Assembly: GCA_024036415.1 (NCBI GenBank)
Contig: JAMWET010005075.1
Location: 471,501 to 535,500, forward strand
Origin: Prochilodus magdalenae
Lineage: Eukaryota > Chordata > Actinopteri > Characiformes > Prochilodontidae
Reading direction: 5' to 3'
Length of the DNA stretch: 64,000 nucleotides
Positions 13,201-57,447 of this stretch are shown here, in pieces; the first letter of the stretch is position 1; each line of letters begins with the position of its first letter. Made by a program: the position numbers and the translations under genes. The notes beneath the pieces were generated by a model. The model saw nothing but the letters and a program-made list of their open reading frames with translations, did not search any database and had not been told where the DNA came from.

Positions 13201-14026
13201 GAATAACACTGTAATGAGAATTTTCATATAAATTATTAGATTATATTTTGAAATTGTTTTCTGTCTATGCATTATAGTCCTGAGGGCAGCTACACAGACG
13301 ATCACAGCCAGGAACACCGGTCCCCCCCACAGCCTGACCCACACGAGTTTGATGACGAGTTTGATGATGATGATCCTCTTCCTGCAGTTGGGCACTGCAA
13401 AGCACTCTACTCTTTTGATGGTACACACCTATGTGCTTAACAAATCATGCTTGGCTCTTTGCAGTCTTTTTTTCTGCACACACAAGCTAAGTTTCCTGAA
13501 CATTGCTTGTGAAGTAATAATATATTTTCATGTCTAAGTTTAAGGCTGGTTAGCACAGGGTAAAATAATTGGTTAGGGTTGTCTGCTATTGATGCATTGC
13601 ACCAAAAAACATGAACTTGTGTCCCACATAACTCAAGCTTAAGAATTTTAAGGCTCTGTGTCCATAATATACCCATCTATAAAACATACTGAGACCTAGA
13701 AATGTTGCTAATCTGGGTTTCAGTGCTCTTCTTTGTACGCTTTTGGTCAAAACTACAAAACTAATCAGCTGCCTCCTATGTCCTTGTGTGTCTGTGCTGT
13801 TATGCATGTGTGTCTGTGCTGTTATGCATGTGTGCATGTGCTTACAGGCTCTAATGAAGGCACGTTGGTGATGAAGGAGGATGAGGTGATGTACGTTATA
13901 GAGGAGGATAAAGGTGACGGATGGACCCGGGTTCGTAAGCAGAGTGGCGAGGAGGGTTACGTGCCCACATCCTACGTGGAGATCACAATGGAGAAACACA
14001 GCAAAGGTGCGGTCACCTACATTTGA
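1743..14026 (+). CDS. fnbp1l: fnbp1l (Toca-1), 14 spliced coding exons, 5' end outside window
   Basis: Formin-binding protein 1-like, an adaptor that binds curved membrane through its F-BAR domain, Cdc42 through HR1, and N-WASP/dynamin through SH3 to drive actin assembly. Joining exons 1743-1793, 3073-3220, 3980-4042, 5802-5906, 6029-6157, 6726-6872, 8751-8954, 9633-9728, 11049-11063, 11507-11616, 11797-11929, 12976-13073, 13278-13420 and 13848-14026 keeps frame throughout and gives 539 residues. F-BAR fills about residues 1-240, HR1 about 320-405 and SH3 about 471-532. The Cdc42-contact motif MGD is intact at 372-374. The phrase [10 protein letters not shown] and the ending GAVTYI fit FNBP1L better than the paralogues FNBP1 or TRIP10 (from memory of the family). 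About 50 N-terminal residues are missing because their exons lie upstream. The gene runs tail to tail with bcar3. Confidence 0.95.
1794..3072 (+). other. fnbp1l intron
   Basis: Intron sequence; I recognise no repeat or conserved element in it. Confidence 0.7.
3073..3220 (+). CDS. fnbp1l: fnbp1l exon, F-BAR
   Basis: The acceptor is tttgcag and the donor gtgagc. The exon encodes [16 protein letters not shown] and then [11 protein letters not shown], strongly conserved F-BAR core sequence, ending AERKH. Phase fits both neighbours. Confidence 0.95.
3221..3979 (+). other. fnbp1l intron
   Basis: Intron sequence without a recognised feature. Confidence 0.7.
3980..4042 (+). CDS. fnbp1l: fnbp1l exon, F-BAR
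   Basis: This is a 21-codon exon ([18 protein letters not shown] and then MDN) with acceptor ttccacag and donor gtgagt. It is in phase 0 on both sides, and is too short to show up as an isolated reading frame. Confidence 0.94.
4043..5801 (+). other. fnbp1l intron
   Basis: Intron with poly-A and poly-T runs (about 4707 and 5580); no element recognised. Confidence 0.7.
5802..5906 (+). CDS. fnbp1l: fnbp1l exon, F-BAR
   Basis: This 35-codon exon begins [14 protein letters not shown] and ends TKSEVEK before gtaggc. It forms part of the long charged F-BAR helix that lines the membrane-binding dimer. Confidence 0.95.
6029..6157 (+). CDS. fnbp1l: fnbp1l exon, F-BAR
   Basis: This 43-codon exon contains [18 protein letters not shown] and ends AAIPQIFK before gtgaat. 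The acceptor is gttttcag and both junctions are phase 0. Confidence 0.95.
6205..6480 (+). mobile_element. decayed Tc1-like fragment in fnbp1l intron
   Basis: This stretch shares blocks with copies at 44, 46 and 57.5 kb: actacatgc, ctgtccttaacaccaagtc, gtgtggaggcaccgttgtcag, a tccagaagtgtcactcca block and aggacacct. The family's decayed reading frame resembles Tc1-like transposase. Ends are not clear. Confidence 0.45.
6726..6872 (+). CDS. fnbp1l: fnbp1l exon, F-BAR
   Basis: This 49-codon exon begins [13 protein letters not shown], continues through [15 protein letters not shown] and ends NVDERR before gtgagt. It encodes the C-terminal helices of the F-BAR domain. Confidence 0.95.
7208..7289. 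repeat. (AT)n(AC)n microsatellite
   Basis: About 36 AT units (7208-7279) run into AC units (7280-7289), directly abutting the Tc1-like remnant in an fnbp1l intron. Confidence 0.97.
7288..8150 (-). mobile_element. internally deleted Tc1-like transposon remnant
   Basis: On the minus strand the N-terminal DNA-binding part ([35 protein letters not shown]) jumps near 7826 straight to the C-terminal catalytic part ([27 protein letters not shown]). The intervening segment with the first catalytic Asp is missing, so it cannot encode an active enzyme. Compared with the copy at 31.2-32.8 kb, about 350 bp are lost. No matching inverted repeat is visible at the 8150 side. Confidence 0.85.
8161..8750 (+). 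other. fnbp1l intron remainder
   Basis: T-rich run near 8155-8190, then unremarkable intron up to the acceptor at 8750. Confidence 0.6.
8751..8954 (+). CDS. fnbp1l: fnbp1l exon, F-BAR end and linker
   Basis: This 68-codon exon begins [20 protein letters not shown], the family hallmark at the end of the F-BAR domain. A Ser/Gly/Lys-rich linker follows, ending [12 protein letters not shown] before gtaaga. It is in phase 0 at both ends. Confidence 0.95.
8955..9632 (+). other. fnbp1l intron with long pyrimidine tract
   Basis: Intron containing a T/G-rich run (about 9490-9560) and a C-rich tract (about 9575-9615) leading to the alternative linker exon. Confidence 0.7.
9633..9728 (+). CDS. fnbp1l: fnbp1l linker exon, probably alternative
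   Basis: This 32-codon exon lies after a long pyrimidine tract ending cactttcag and before gtaaga. It reads [18 protein letters not shown] and ends PSFRGLKRG, matching the linker segment ending SLKRG in long mammalian forms. It is phase 0 at both ends, so skipping keeps frame; in this family the segment is isoform-specific (from memory). Confidence 0.85.
9729..11048 (+). other. fnbp1l intron before microexon
   Basis: No repeat recognised. A TG-rich stretch at about 10997-11020 lies just upstream of the microexon and could bind splicing regulators (inference). Confidence 0.6.
11049..11063 (+). CDS. fnbp1l: fnbp1l 15-nt microexon (WSVKL)
   Basis: Between ctgctcag and gtgagt lie 15 nt encoding WSVKL. 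Mammalian family members carry WSVKM at this point, between the ...LKRG segment and the ...LEDFSHLPP start of HR1 (recollection of family sequences). The junctions are phase 0, so the exon can be included or skipped without a frameshift. Inclusion is inferred from the position, splice sites and residue match. Confidence 0.8.
11064..11506 (+). other. fnbp1l intron after microexon
   Basis: Unremarkable 443-nt intron between the microexon and the first HR1 exon. Confidence 0.65.
11507..11616 (+). CDS. fnbp1l: fnbp1l exon, HR1 start
   Basis: After tcttcccag the exon reads [20 protein letters not shown] and then [16 protein letters not shown], the antiparallel coiled coil of the HR1 (REM-1) domain that binds GTP-Cdc42. 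It ends two bases into an Arg codon before gtacag. Confidence 0.95.
11673..11696. repeat. (GT)12 microsatellite
   Basis: Perfect GT run in the short intron between two HR1 exons. Confidence 0.95.
11797..11929 (+). CDS. fnbp1l: fnbp1l exon, HR1 with MGD motif
   Basis: The exon reads [20 protein letters not shown] onward to EIHKNE before gtaacc. The MGD tripeptide is the one whose replacement abolishes Cdc42 binding in mammalian Toca-1 (established knowledge), so Cdc42 binding is expected to be retained. Confidence 0.95.
12226..12380. mobile_element. hAT-like MITE with perfect 8-bp target duplication
   Basis: A 155-bp element is flanked by CACTAGAG at 12218-12225 and 12381-12388. Internal blocks (ttgcaggttttcatatcaag, gcaggagatctgatcagcag, ttggacacccttg) look like a common fish non-autonomous hAT family. 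It lies in an fnbp1l intron. Confidence 0.85.
12976..13073 (+). CDS. fnbp1l: fnbp1l exon, HR1 to SH3 linker
   Basis: After ctctttcag the exon reads [16 protein letters not shown] and ends HAPHGRE plus two bases of a Ser codon, before gtgagc. It is a polar linker. Confidence 0.93.
13278..13420 (+). CDS. fnbp1l: fnbp1l exon, acidic linker and SH3 start
   Basis: The exon reads [13 protein letters not shown], then an acidic stretch [17 protein letters not shown], then CKALYSFD, the first SH3 strand with its ALYxF motif. The donor is gtacac, phase 1. Confidence 0.95.
13421..13847 (+). other. fnbp1l intron splitting the SH3 domain
   Basis: 427-nt intron; ends with imperfect repeats of tgcatgtgtgtctgtgctgt before the acceptor. 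Confidence 0.75.
13848..14026 (+). CDS. fnbp1l: fnbp1l terminal coding exon, SH3
   Basis: The exon completes the SH3 domain: [14 protein letters not shown] holds the ligand-binding Trp and GYVPTSYVE is the terminal SH3 motif. The protein ends [11 protein letters not shown] with a TGA at 14024-14026. The last four residues (VTYI) have the shape of a PDZ ligand. Confidence 0.96.
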
Positions 14027-16370
14027 TCACCCACGGCATGGTGGCCGACAAAGACATCAGGAATGGGAACATGTCAGAATTGACTCTTTGCATTGGGAGT
14101 ACAACTTCCTGAAACATACCCTGTTCACTGTGTGAGCCTCTGGACAAACACACACATACACACCCGTGCTTCCTGAAGTGACCATGACAACTTTTAGTGT
14201 ACTGTCGTATGGTGTTTCTCCCAATTGGGAGAGGAGGTTGTTTTTTTTGGGTTTTTTTTGTGGATTAGCTCCCTCTTTCAAAAGTTCACTTTTATTGCTC
14301 TTTTATTGTTTAGTGTCAAGTACACTGTTAATTTGTCTCATGTTTCATCATGGACGTTTTAAGCCTAGTTTAATGATTAGTGAAAACATTTCCCAATTTT
14401 TTACATTGTTTATCCTTATCCCTTTTTTTTTCTGCTGTGACCTGTCACTCAGCACTGCTGACACGATCTGCTTTCACCTGCTCTGCAACTTTTATACTGC
14501 AAGAGGATGAAAAGACTTAAGTACCAGTAATGTTTATCAACCATCGACAATATATGTTAGCCTCTTTTAAGTAAATCTGTTTACTTAAAATAAAAGTAAA
14601 TCTGCAGAGACCTTCCTTTACCAAAGTGCTTACTCAAAATCTGCATTTCAGAAGATATCCTGTAGGGGTCAGTGTTCCATGGCAAGTTTCATGATGCCAC
14701 TTTGACCTGTAGAGGTCAGAAATCACAGGTCCTGGTTATCCAGTGAAGAAAGTCATTTTGGGATGGTCATACACCACCTTGTGGGGAGAGTCCTGTATGA
14801 GTTGTGCTGATTTAAGTAGGATAATATTATATCTTTAAGTTGTTTTCTGACTGATCTACAGAATATTTGTCTTGAACATGAGAACATGATCTCGTTTCTT
14901 CGGCCAACCTCTCAGTCCTGTCTAGTGTTGATCTGTGTGAGTGATTGTACTCTTTCCTCTTTCTGTGGCTACAGGTTCCTGAGTGGAAGAGTGGGCTCTG
15001 TGGTGTTGGTGGAGGGAACATGCTGCTCTGGGTCTATTAGTAGGTAGTTCAGGGGGTTTCAGACTGAAAGAGACAGAAAGAGTGAGGAAGAAAATGTAGG
15101 CATTGGGGGCAGGATGCACGTCTTGCATGCTGACACTGTCATTGCCATTAACATCGTTTCATCACAGCAGAGGCTTGTGGTATAGTTGTAGGGGGGGCGG
15201 GGTGTAATGCAAGAATCAAACGCATGAAAGGAGGATAAAACCCAATGCTCATTTGATGCATTGACCCTTAAAGTGTGCTAACGTTCCATCTTGTTGCAGT
15301 TCATTCCAGCGTCGCCTTTGGAAAATAAATTTTCGCCTGCACCATCTCATTTGGCCGCCTTAACATGCATGGTCCAAACTCAACTCATCAATTCAGCCCA
15401 TGCTATGACATAGCCATTTCTGCCTGTTCACTTCTAATCCCGTTTCAGCCTGCGTGTGTGGTGTCTTGTCTTGCTTGTGTTCATTAAGTACTTTTTATTT
15501 AATTTCTTCCCATTTCGAACTACATTTCCTGATGCATCCATGAGTCATTGTCATGTCTTTGTATGCCACCACCAAAGCATGAATGAACCAGAGTAGAAGC
15601 AGGGCGAGACCACAATAGCACCCCCAACACAAAATCCAAGTGGCTGCCTGTATTGTGGATCAGCAGAGCCTGGTGCAGTACTGACTCAGACCAGCAGGGG
15701 GGGCGTGGATCAGCATATGAGGTGGACCGAAAGCCTGACCTGTGACGACCCTCAGAAATTTCACTCAGCGTTCCAGCCATCCACTTCCTTACCGCCTAAA
15801 GACACCCTTCACTACGTTCCAGCTTACAATTGTAGTGTGTGCTTGAAGAACACGCAAGGATCTCTTAGTGGAGCTCCAAAATGTGCATCCTTCAGCACGT
15901 ATGTTTGTGAATGTGATTTCATGCATATATGAAAATGGTGTATGCATATGGATATATGTATACATATGTATATACCTAGTTAGTTTTTATTACTGAATTG
16001 TAAGTATTAACAACTTTTATTTCATACTGAATGTGTTTTTAACGTGTCTTTTTATAGGGTTTTTAACCGAGCGAATGACTTCGCTTTTAAAGAATCGTGC
16101 CGTTATCTCTTTGTAATCATTCCTCCTCCTTTTTTTTTCGTCTGAACAATACTCTGTATCGGAACCAGGTCTTAACCAATGCACTTTTTTACCCTATTGC
16201 ATTTGAATTTGAACTTCAGTGAGTAAACGAATGAATGAATGAATAAATGGTGTTGGCGCTGACTGCTACCTTTGTATAAATATATTGTACAGCAAGACAG
16301 TGGTGACCACTATGTTCTGTTTGATGAAGAGCAAGATCAAACGAGAAATAAATACTAAACTCTGTTTGTC
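14027..16370 (+). other. fnbp1l: probable fnbp1l 3' UTR
   Basis: Non-coding sequence follows the stop. AATAAA signals occur at 14589-14594, 15325-15330, 16242-16247, 16347-16352 and 16525-16530. The run with tataaatatattgtacag followed by the 16347 signal and a GT-rich stretch is the likeliest distal end. The extent is inferred; no transcript evidence is available. Confidence 0.45.
16347..16352 (+). terminator. fnbp1l: candidate fnbp1l polyadenylation signal
   Basis: An AATAAA hexamer is followed within 30 nt by T/GT-rich sequence. It is one of several candidates downstream of the stop, chosen because the preceding sequence looks like a single long 3' UTR. Confidence 0.4.
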
Positions 16371-17721
16371 CCAATCCTTGTTTGTGCATGCTCATGTATT
16401 GTACAAAGGGATCATTTTCGCAAGAAAGGCTGATGCTTTTTCTGTCTGAGAAATATTGACTAAGCATTTGAAAGTAATGGCTTACAGTGGCTTGACTTTC
16501 TTGAAATATTGGATTATTTTCTGAAATAAAACAAGTTTCAAATATTTTGAGATACTTTCACAAATACAAAGGCAAAATAAATGTGTCCCTCCCCAAAATG
16601 GCAAATCATTAAGCTTTTAATATCTTGACAGAAAATCATGAAACAAAAAGATAAAGTGACTTGGTATGGGGAGCTTTTCTCTTTCTTTAAATAGTGAGGT
16701 TTTGTGGGTAAAATTTTTCCACAGAATGAAAAGTCAGGATTGGTCCACTCAGCCCTCATGGCTTCAAACAGTTAAAAAGATATCGCCAGATTAGTTTGTT
16801 TAATGTGAGATGAAATGTTCTCTGTAGGGTTTGAATCTGGACTCTGACCAGCCCAGCATTCAGTAAAACACTGTACTTTGGGCTTCACTCTATTTTGCCT
16901 GGGAGTGAAGGTCAAAACTAATAAAGTCAATAATTAAAAATAATTTAATTGTAATTATCGTGGGATAATATTAGTCGCTATTTATTATTTTGAGAAGTTC
17001 ACATTATTTGGTACATCCAAAATTCAGGGAAAATAAGTAATTAAGCAAAGCCAGTAATATTTTCAAGATTCTGCAGTAGAATGCTACTTTAGGTGTCACA
17101 GAAGAGAGAACTAGGGAAAAGCTAGTGGAGAAAAATCCTCTTCTTATGTAAACAATGATTTAATCTGTCACTGTTTAATGGAAATTTGTACCTTATCAGT
17201 CAGGTACTTTATCTGTCTGAATCCAGCACACCTGATATTATACTGAAAGATCTTGCATAGATAGATAGATACTTGGTTGAGGTAGATGTTGGTTGAGTGA
17301 TTGCACTGAAAATTCTAAGGTGTTTAGTAGAACGATGTACAGTAGCAGTGTGAAGAGACGGGATGTATTTAAAACCTGGTGTCCTCCAAAAGAGCTGAAC
17401 ATTACCGTCGTAAGATCTTGCTCTCCTAAAGACTTAAATAAAAAGAAGGTAAACAAATTACTAACCTAAACAAGCAGGAGCTTCTAAGTTTGTCCAACTG
17501 ATATTTAAATACATGGTACTTGCCTACCCTGAGTGCTCAGATAAGGACATGCTGCTGGTGGGCTGTGCGGGCTTTTCTTTGTTTCTTTGTTGGAAAATTT
17601 AATTTAAAGTAGTGCTAAGTAAACCCTGTATCAGTCTGCATTTTTGGCAGAACATGATATTTAGGAATTTCTAAATGTTTTTAATTTGTCTGATAATGGA
17701 CAAGGCACTAACGTTTTAAAG
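16371..17721. other. region between the convergent genes
   Basis: AT-rich sequence with no exon or element recognised; may include part of either 3' UTR. Confidence 0.5.
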
Positions 17722-17877
17722 CAGCGGTCACGAAGTCTAGTCTACTCCAGCTATATAACTTATGAAGATTGCTGGATCAGATGCCTTAGTGACACCTGAG
17801 GGGCGGGATAGCTTGTTAGATCCAGATAGAACTCTACAGGAGAGAGTACATCTCCAGGTGGAGGCTGGTGACCGCTG
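17722..17877. mobile_element. hAT-like MITE between fnbp1l and bcar3
   Basis: A 156-bp element with terminal inverted repeats CAGCGGTCAC and GTGACCGCTG is flanked by TTTTAAAG (17714-17721) and TTTTTAAG (17878-17885), a 7/8 target duplication. Confidence 0.85.
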
Positions 17878-17964
17878 TTTTTAAGTAATCAGGAATCATT
17901 ATTGGGCGTCTTTTTTTTGTTTGTTTTTTTTTTTTTTTTTTGTCTTGCTACGTCAACAAAAATA

Positions 17965-18728
17965 TCACCATCTGCTGAGTTAAACAGATCTTTTATTTAG
18001 ACATTTGTGTATCTATACAGTTCTTGCATCAACATTTCATATAAAGATATTAAACTGTAGGACTATTTACACGTCAGTGACACTTAAGAATAAAATATAT
18101 AAGGTACAGAGTGGCATTCACATGCTTGGCATCGTAACGATTATTTACACCATTGCCCACGGATGCTGTTTTTTTCCTCTCGATGACACAGTTGACCAGC
18201 ATGAACCTTGGTACTTAGATTCCAGTCTATTAATGTACAAACACTACATATTCACATCAGAACACGTTCAAAATGTCCATCAGAGCAGAACTTTCTTAGT
18301 CCTCTAAAGCTCACTGGTGTGCCTTCCGTCTTCTTGTCCCACCCATCACCTTGTCTTTACGAATAATGATGAACCACATGTTTATCTGCATGAATGCTTC
18401 TTAATGCTCCATACCACATATTTGTCTTCAACAGTACTTCATCTCATTGTCCATGTGAAGTTGTCTTTGAGACCCAAAGACCAGGAAAATGTCCTCTCGT
18501 ACTGAGCGTCCTTATAGACTGCTTATTCTGAGTTCTCTGTACACAACTGGATTAAGTCTTTAGACATACTTTGCCTTTAGAAGGTCTGTGGTACCAAAGC
18601 ACTCTTACGGGCTTATTCTTTCACACCCCATGCTAGACCACGGTGTCCTGTCTTCTTTCCATGGTTTTCAGGAGAGTTAAAGTCTTTGCTAGTGCATGGC
18701 TCTTTGAGCTAAATTGAGTCTGTTTCTA
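17965..18728 (-). other. bcar3: probable bcar3 3' UTR
   Basis: Non-coding AT-rich sequence follows the stop on the minus strand, up to a minus-strand AATAAA at 17997-17992. The end is inferred from that signal. Confidence 0.5.
17992..17997 (-). terminator. bcar3: candidate bcar3 polyadenylation signal
   Basis: Minus-strand AATAAA about 735 nt after the stop codon; the first good hexamer in a UTR of reasonable length. Confidence 0.5.
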
Positions 18729-53142
<34,414 letters not shown>

Positions 53143-53440
53143 GGCTCTATCTTCAGTAATCCCTCACTTTTCTTTGTGGAAAGAAGTAACGCAGCCTCAC
53201 ATTCACTCCAAACTCACACTCGCTGCTCCCCTGCCACTCTCCTCTCCGCGAGCATGTTCGCTGCTCTGCATGTGTATGTGTGGCACTCACTCAGCTCGGG
53301 GGTGTGAGTGTGTGTATGTGAGGGGCTTGCATATGCTGCTCCATGCTGTTGCTCTCAGCCCCTGCCAAGCCATGTATGGAGTGGTGCTTTTCCCATGTGA
53401 TCCTAGGAGCCAGCCAATCAAATTGAAGCCATCTGCAGTC
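53143..53440 (-). promoter_or_regulatory. bcar3: putative 5' UTR/promoter of short bcar3 isoform
   Basis: This is the region upstream of the MSERCS start codon. It is locally GC-richer than its surroundings, with a CCAAT on the plus strand near 53417 and no clear TATA box. It is assigned only by position. Confidence 0.3.
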
Positions 53441-56400
53441 AGCATACCGCCGAACGCTTAACCACACCCCCAAAACACAGAGAGAGCGAGAGTGACAGAG
53501 AGAAAGAGAGAGTGGGGCCACATGAGCTCGGGACACAGGATGAGGCAGTTGAGGGGTATGTATGGGTGAGCAGAGTGACGGAGTGAGAGAGAAAAGAAAG
53601 GGTGTAGTAGTACATTCTAGCTGCAAAAAGCAAACATGCATTTAAAAAAAATGCATTGAGTCAAAATGAAAAATGAAAAAACAAAAAAACGGAATGCAAC
53701 TTCTTAATTCTGTCCTCCATTTTGGGTTTAATAAGACATAATTAATTTCTCGATGTCCATTTTCCAACCTCTCTGTATCTCTTTTACACAGGCCTTTGGT
53801 TTGGCCTTCAAGACTCTTAAATAAGCTCACCAGTCAAAATATTAGTCACCTGAGAATAAAACATACCTAGCGTGTTATACCTCCGCGAGCAGGGAAAACA
53901 GCATATGGATTTGGCGTAGACTGGACAACTTTCTGGATGTAGGCCACAGTTGGTCTAGACTTTTTTTAGACAATTCCAAGGAGAGTTTCCTGTAGACTGG
54001 GATTTTAACCACTGCTGGTAGACCCGTATGACCGTACGCTTTCGTACACCTGCAGATTTAGCTACTTCCTTCACACTATGGTCTTTGGCACGCCCAAATG
54101 CCCAACCACTCCTTTTAGCCAATCATTAACATCTGCTTTACAACCCATTATCCACACATGGAGGTGTTCACTGCACTGTAGCACCTCCTCTCCGTCTATT
54201 AATCCCGCAGTCCCGTTTTGGTTATTGCCTTAGAACAAGCAGAGCTCTTAACCAGCAAGATGTGTAAAAAGTTGCTGTACTTTGCTCACCAGTCTTCTTG
54301 GTGGGGGTACCTAGCGGCTAAGCAGAGCTGAATCTGAAGAGGGAGGCACTCGAACCATTTTGCGGAATGCTAATGTGTACTTACTGTGTACTTATAGCAG
54401 CATCTTGCATCCCTCAACTCCTGCAAGTCTTACCGAGAACCGGTTGCTGACAGCAGTGAGATGAGGCCGCGCTTGTGAAACAGTTTAGAGAGGAGGAATA
54501 AATCTAAACATTAAAATTATTGGTCATAAGTTATTGGTCATGTTTCTAAATGATAAAAGCATAGGGCCTCTACTGATGTTTATTCCTCCATATCCCTTCT
54601 TTAACATGATGGACAGACAGAGCGGTCTGGGCATACAGTCAGTAACATTAAGCTCCACAACCCCAGAGAGCAAATGGAAGTTAAGTGACTAGCTCAAGGG
54701 CACTATAGTCATGTTTACTCATTCATGACTCAGTCGCAGCTTGTTCGCACCAGATACAACACATCAGAAGGAGCATTTTGAAATGTTTAAAAGGACCTTT
54801 ATATCTTGCTCTGTGATTTCCCAGGTCAAATAAGGGTCCATATACTACGTTCTCTTGTATTTTAGGTTTACCTGTACGGTTTGTGTATTTGGGTTTATGT
54901 AACAGTCATCATGTGCCTCATTCCAAAGAGCAGTTTGGGAATGGGTGGAGTTAAACTGCTGTATCATAAATATTTTCCTCCCAATCCCATCAGTCTGTCG
55001 CCAACTATTAGCAACCCCACCCTGCTCCACCCCTGTATGTACATTACATTGCTGACAATTGGGGGAAAAAAGATATAAAGTACAATAAATTATTTAAATT
55101 TAATTCAATGTGTGTCGCATTGTTGGTTCCGTTGTGATATCCATCACATCAAAATAAATCTCTATCTAGATGCTTTAGCTCTGTTGATATGACCAGTTCT
55201 AACATATATCATGTAGCTGAGATCACCCGTATCGTACATTAAACCGTATGGGGGAAGCTTTCTCTGTGCAATGACTGTCTTGACCAATGGTAACCCAGAG
55301 AACCATGCCTTCATTTGTTTTCCTTTTAGGTTTAAACTGAAATCATCATAAAGCAATTAACACAGCTGGATCAACAGGAATTTCTTTCCCGACCAGGTCA
55401 GGCAATAAGGTAGTAACATACATCCACAAGTCAAGAACTTCCCCACCTTCCCACCCTGGAAATGTCCACTTGCTGTTGTGAACAATGGCTACAGTGAGGA
55501 CTTAAGGCAGATGTTGTTCTGAGGCATCCAGTATACATATCACAATATTACAAATGGATTCAAGTCATTTGATTTAAAACACCACACCCCCCCGCCCCCC
55601 CCTTAATCTCCTATACCCAGCAATTAATCCCATAATCACATGACTGTTTTAGCAAGGAACAAACAAACGAAGCCATTTAAATGTTAATATGATCTCCGCT
55701 TATCTACATAACTCTCCACAAACAGGATTTGGCATGAAACTCTTCCCAAAGCCTTAATATCACTTTATCACTGCTGACATTTAAAAGCTAATATCAAAAG
55801 ACCAGAGAAAGCTGCTCCTACGATGCATTACAAACAGGATGAGGCAGAGAGAAGATGCAATGCGATGGTGAGTGACAGCTCAGTGCTCAGGGAGCACGCC
55901 GGTGTCTGTTAGCATTAGCACTGGCCAGCTTCAGCTAGCGCTCTGAGCTCCAGTGCAGCAATGGGGGTTTATGTAGTGGAGCATCCCCCAGCAGGGGCCA
56001 CTCTATCTCCTAGCAGGACGCTCCGTCTGGCCAGCTGGCCTGACCCTCAGCAGGGGGACCTGGGGACTGGCTGGACCCCCCAGAGGCTTTAAATGGCTGT
56101 CCACATCATTTCCTAAGGGGCTTGAAAACAAAGGCCCACTCACTCTCTGACCAACACAACACTTAGCGTTATTGCTTTAGCCCAGCTAGCTGGCTAACTA
56201 GAGGGGCTTTTCTTAAAGGGTGGCGGCAGACAGGGACTTTCTCTTGATTAGCTAATCAGCTAACACTTTGAGCCAAGTGGCTATTTCTGCTCTTCTCTAT
56301 TTATAACTTGAATTCCCATTGTTCCAGTTTTATTTTACTTTAATACTGTAAAGAATATGATGTACTAAGGGCAAATATGGTATGTACCATATTTAGATAT

Positions 56401-57447
56401 GTAGGTATGTACATTTCTATTGTGTTTATGTCACAACATAACATTCTATTTATGCTCCTCTGATAAAGCATATCAGTATTATGGCTTTAGCAATCAGATT
56501 TTTGTGCACATGCTCACTCAGGAATGATCACAATCTGTCCAAAAATGTGGGTGTTTTTTATATACTGAGGGATAATATGGTAATAAGCTCCAGTGTTGAA
56601 GTATTTACTAAAACAGTAATCCATTACAAACAACTAATTACTTCCTGCTACTCTTATATTGCGATGGGTTACCTTACTCCTCAGTTTCTGGAAAAAGTGC
56701 CCTTATTACTCGTTACTTCTATTCTCTAAAACGGAAACACAAATGGAAAGTACGGGAAACAAACTCTTGTCATTTCAGTACTTATAAATAAATATCTAAA
56801 CAGTAATAACTAGTAATAAACATCAATACAAGGCAACATAAACTGGAAATCAGAAGAGATTTTTGGGAAGTAGTTTTAGGGCATCATTTATTTTTCAGGA
56901 TTCGGTGATGATTCTTTATTATCTGTTTTTTATTATCTGTTTTAGGCATAGATGAGTCCTGGTTAGCAGGTTAGCTTGTTTGCATCAGCATCGCTTTGGA
57001 ATTTTCCCACGTTTTCCCTTTGTACTTTATGAAAGCATCAAATCAGACTTCAACAAAAAGAACTCAGGTTCACATTAAACACAGCCACGATATGAGTGTA
57101 GTGGCCTAAAGTGACACAAGATGGCATTTCGAGGTGGACAAAGGCCCTCTGACTTCAATCAGGGAACATGGAGAAACAAGAATCTAGGATTTCAAATGGG
57201 ATGCTTAATTTAACTAGGACATTAACTGGCTAATGCTGCTCCCAAACCTGGAAACAGCCAGTAGAAACGTTTCACCAACAGCTGCCTTACAATAAACTCT
57301 CTATGAATACAGTGTATATCTCACAGTGCTGTTCTTCATCTGTGAGCTTGGAGTAGTCTTTTCTTTAGTATGGGAATCTTTATGTATCAGTTTTCTATTG
57401 GCATGATTAGATGCTTCTGCAGGTTACTGTTTCAGTGTACGCTGCTA
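53441..57447 (-). other. upstream of short bcar3 start
   Basis: No exon recognised. Includes AG-rich purine runs (53480-53600) and a C-run (about 55588-55604). Could be a further intron of the long bcar3 isoform. Confidence 0.5.

Noticed and set aside
13586..13999. 137-codon minus-strand open frame
   Set aside because: Antisense to the fnbp1l SH3 exon and adjacent intronic TGCATG repeats; no family resemblance.
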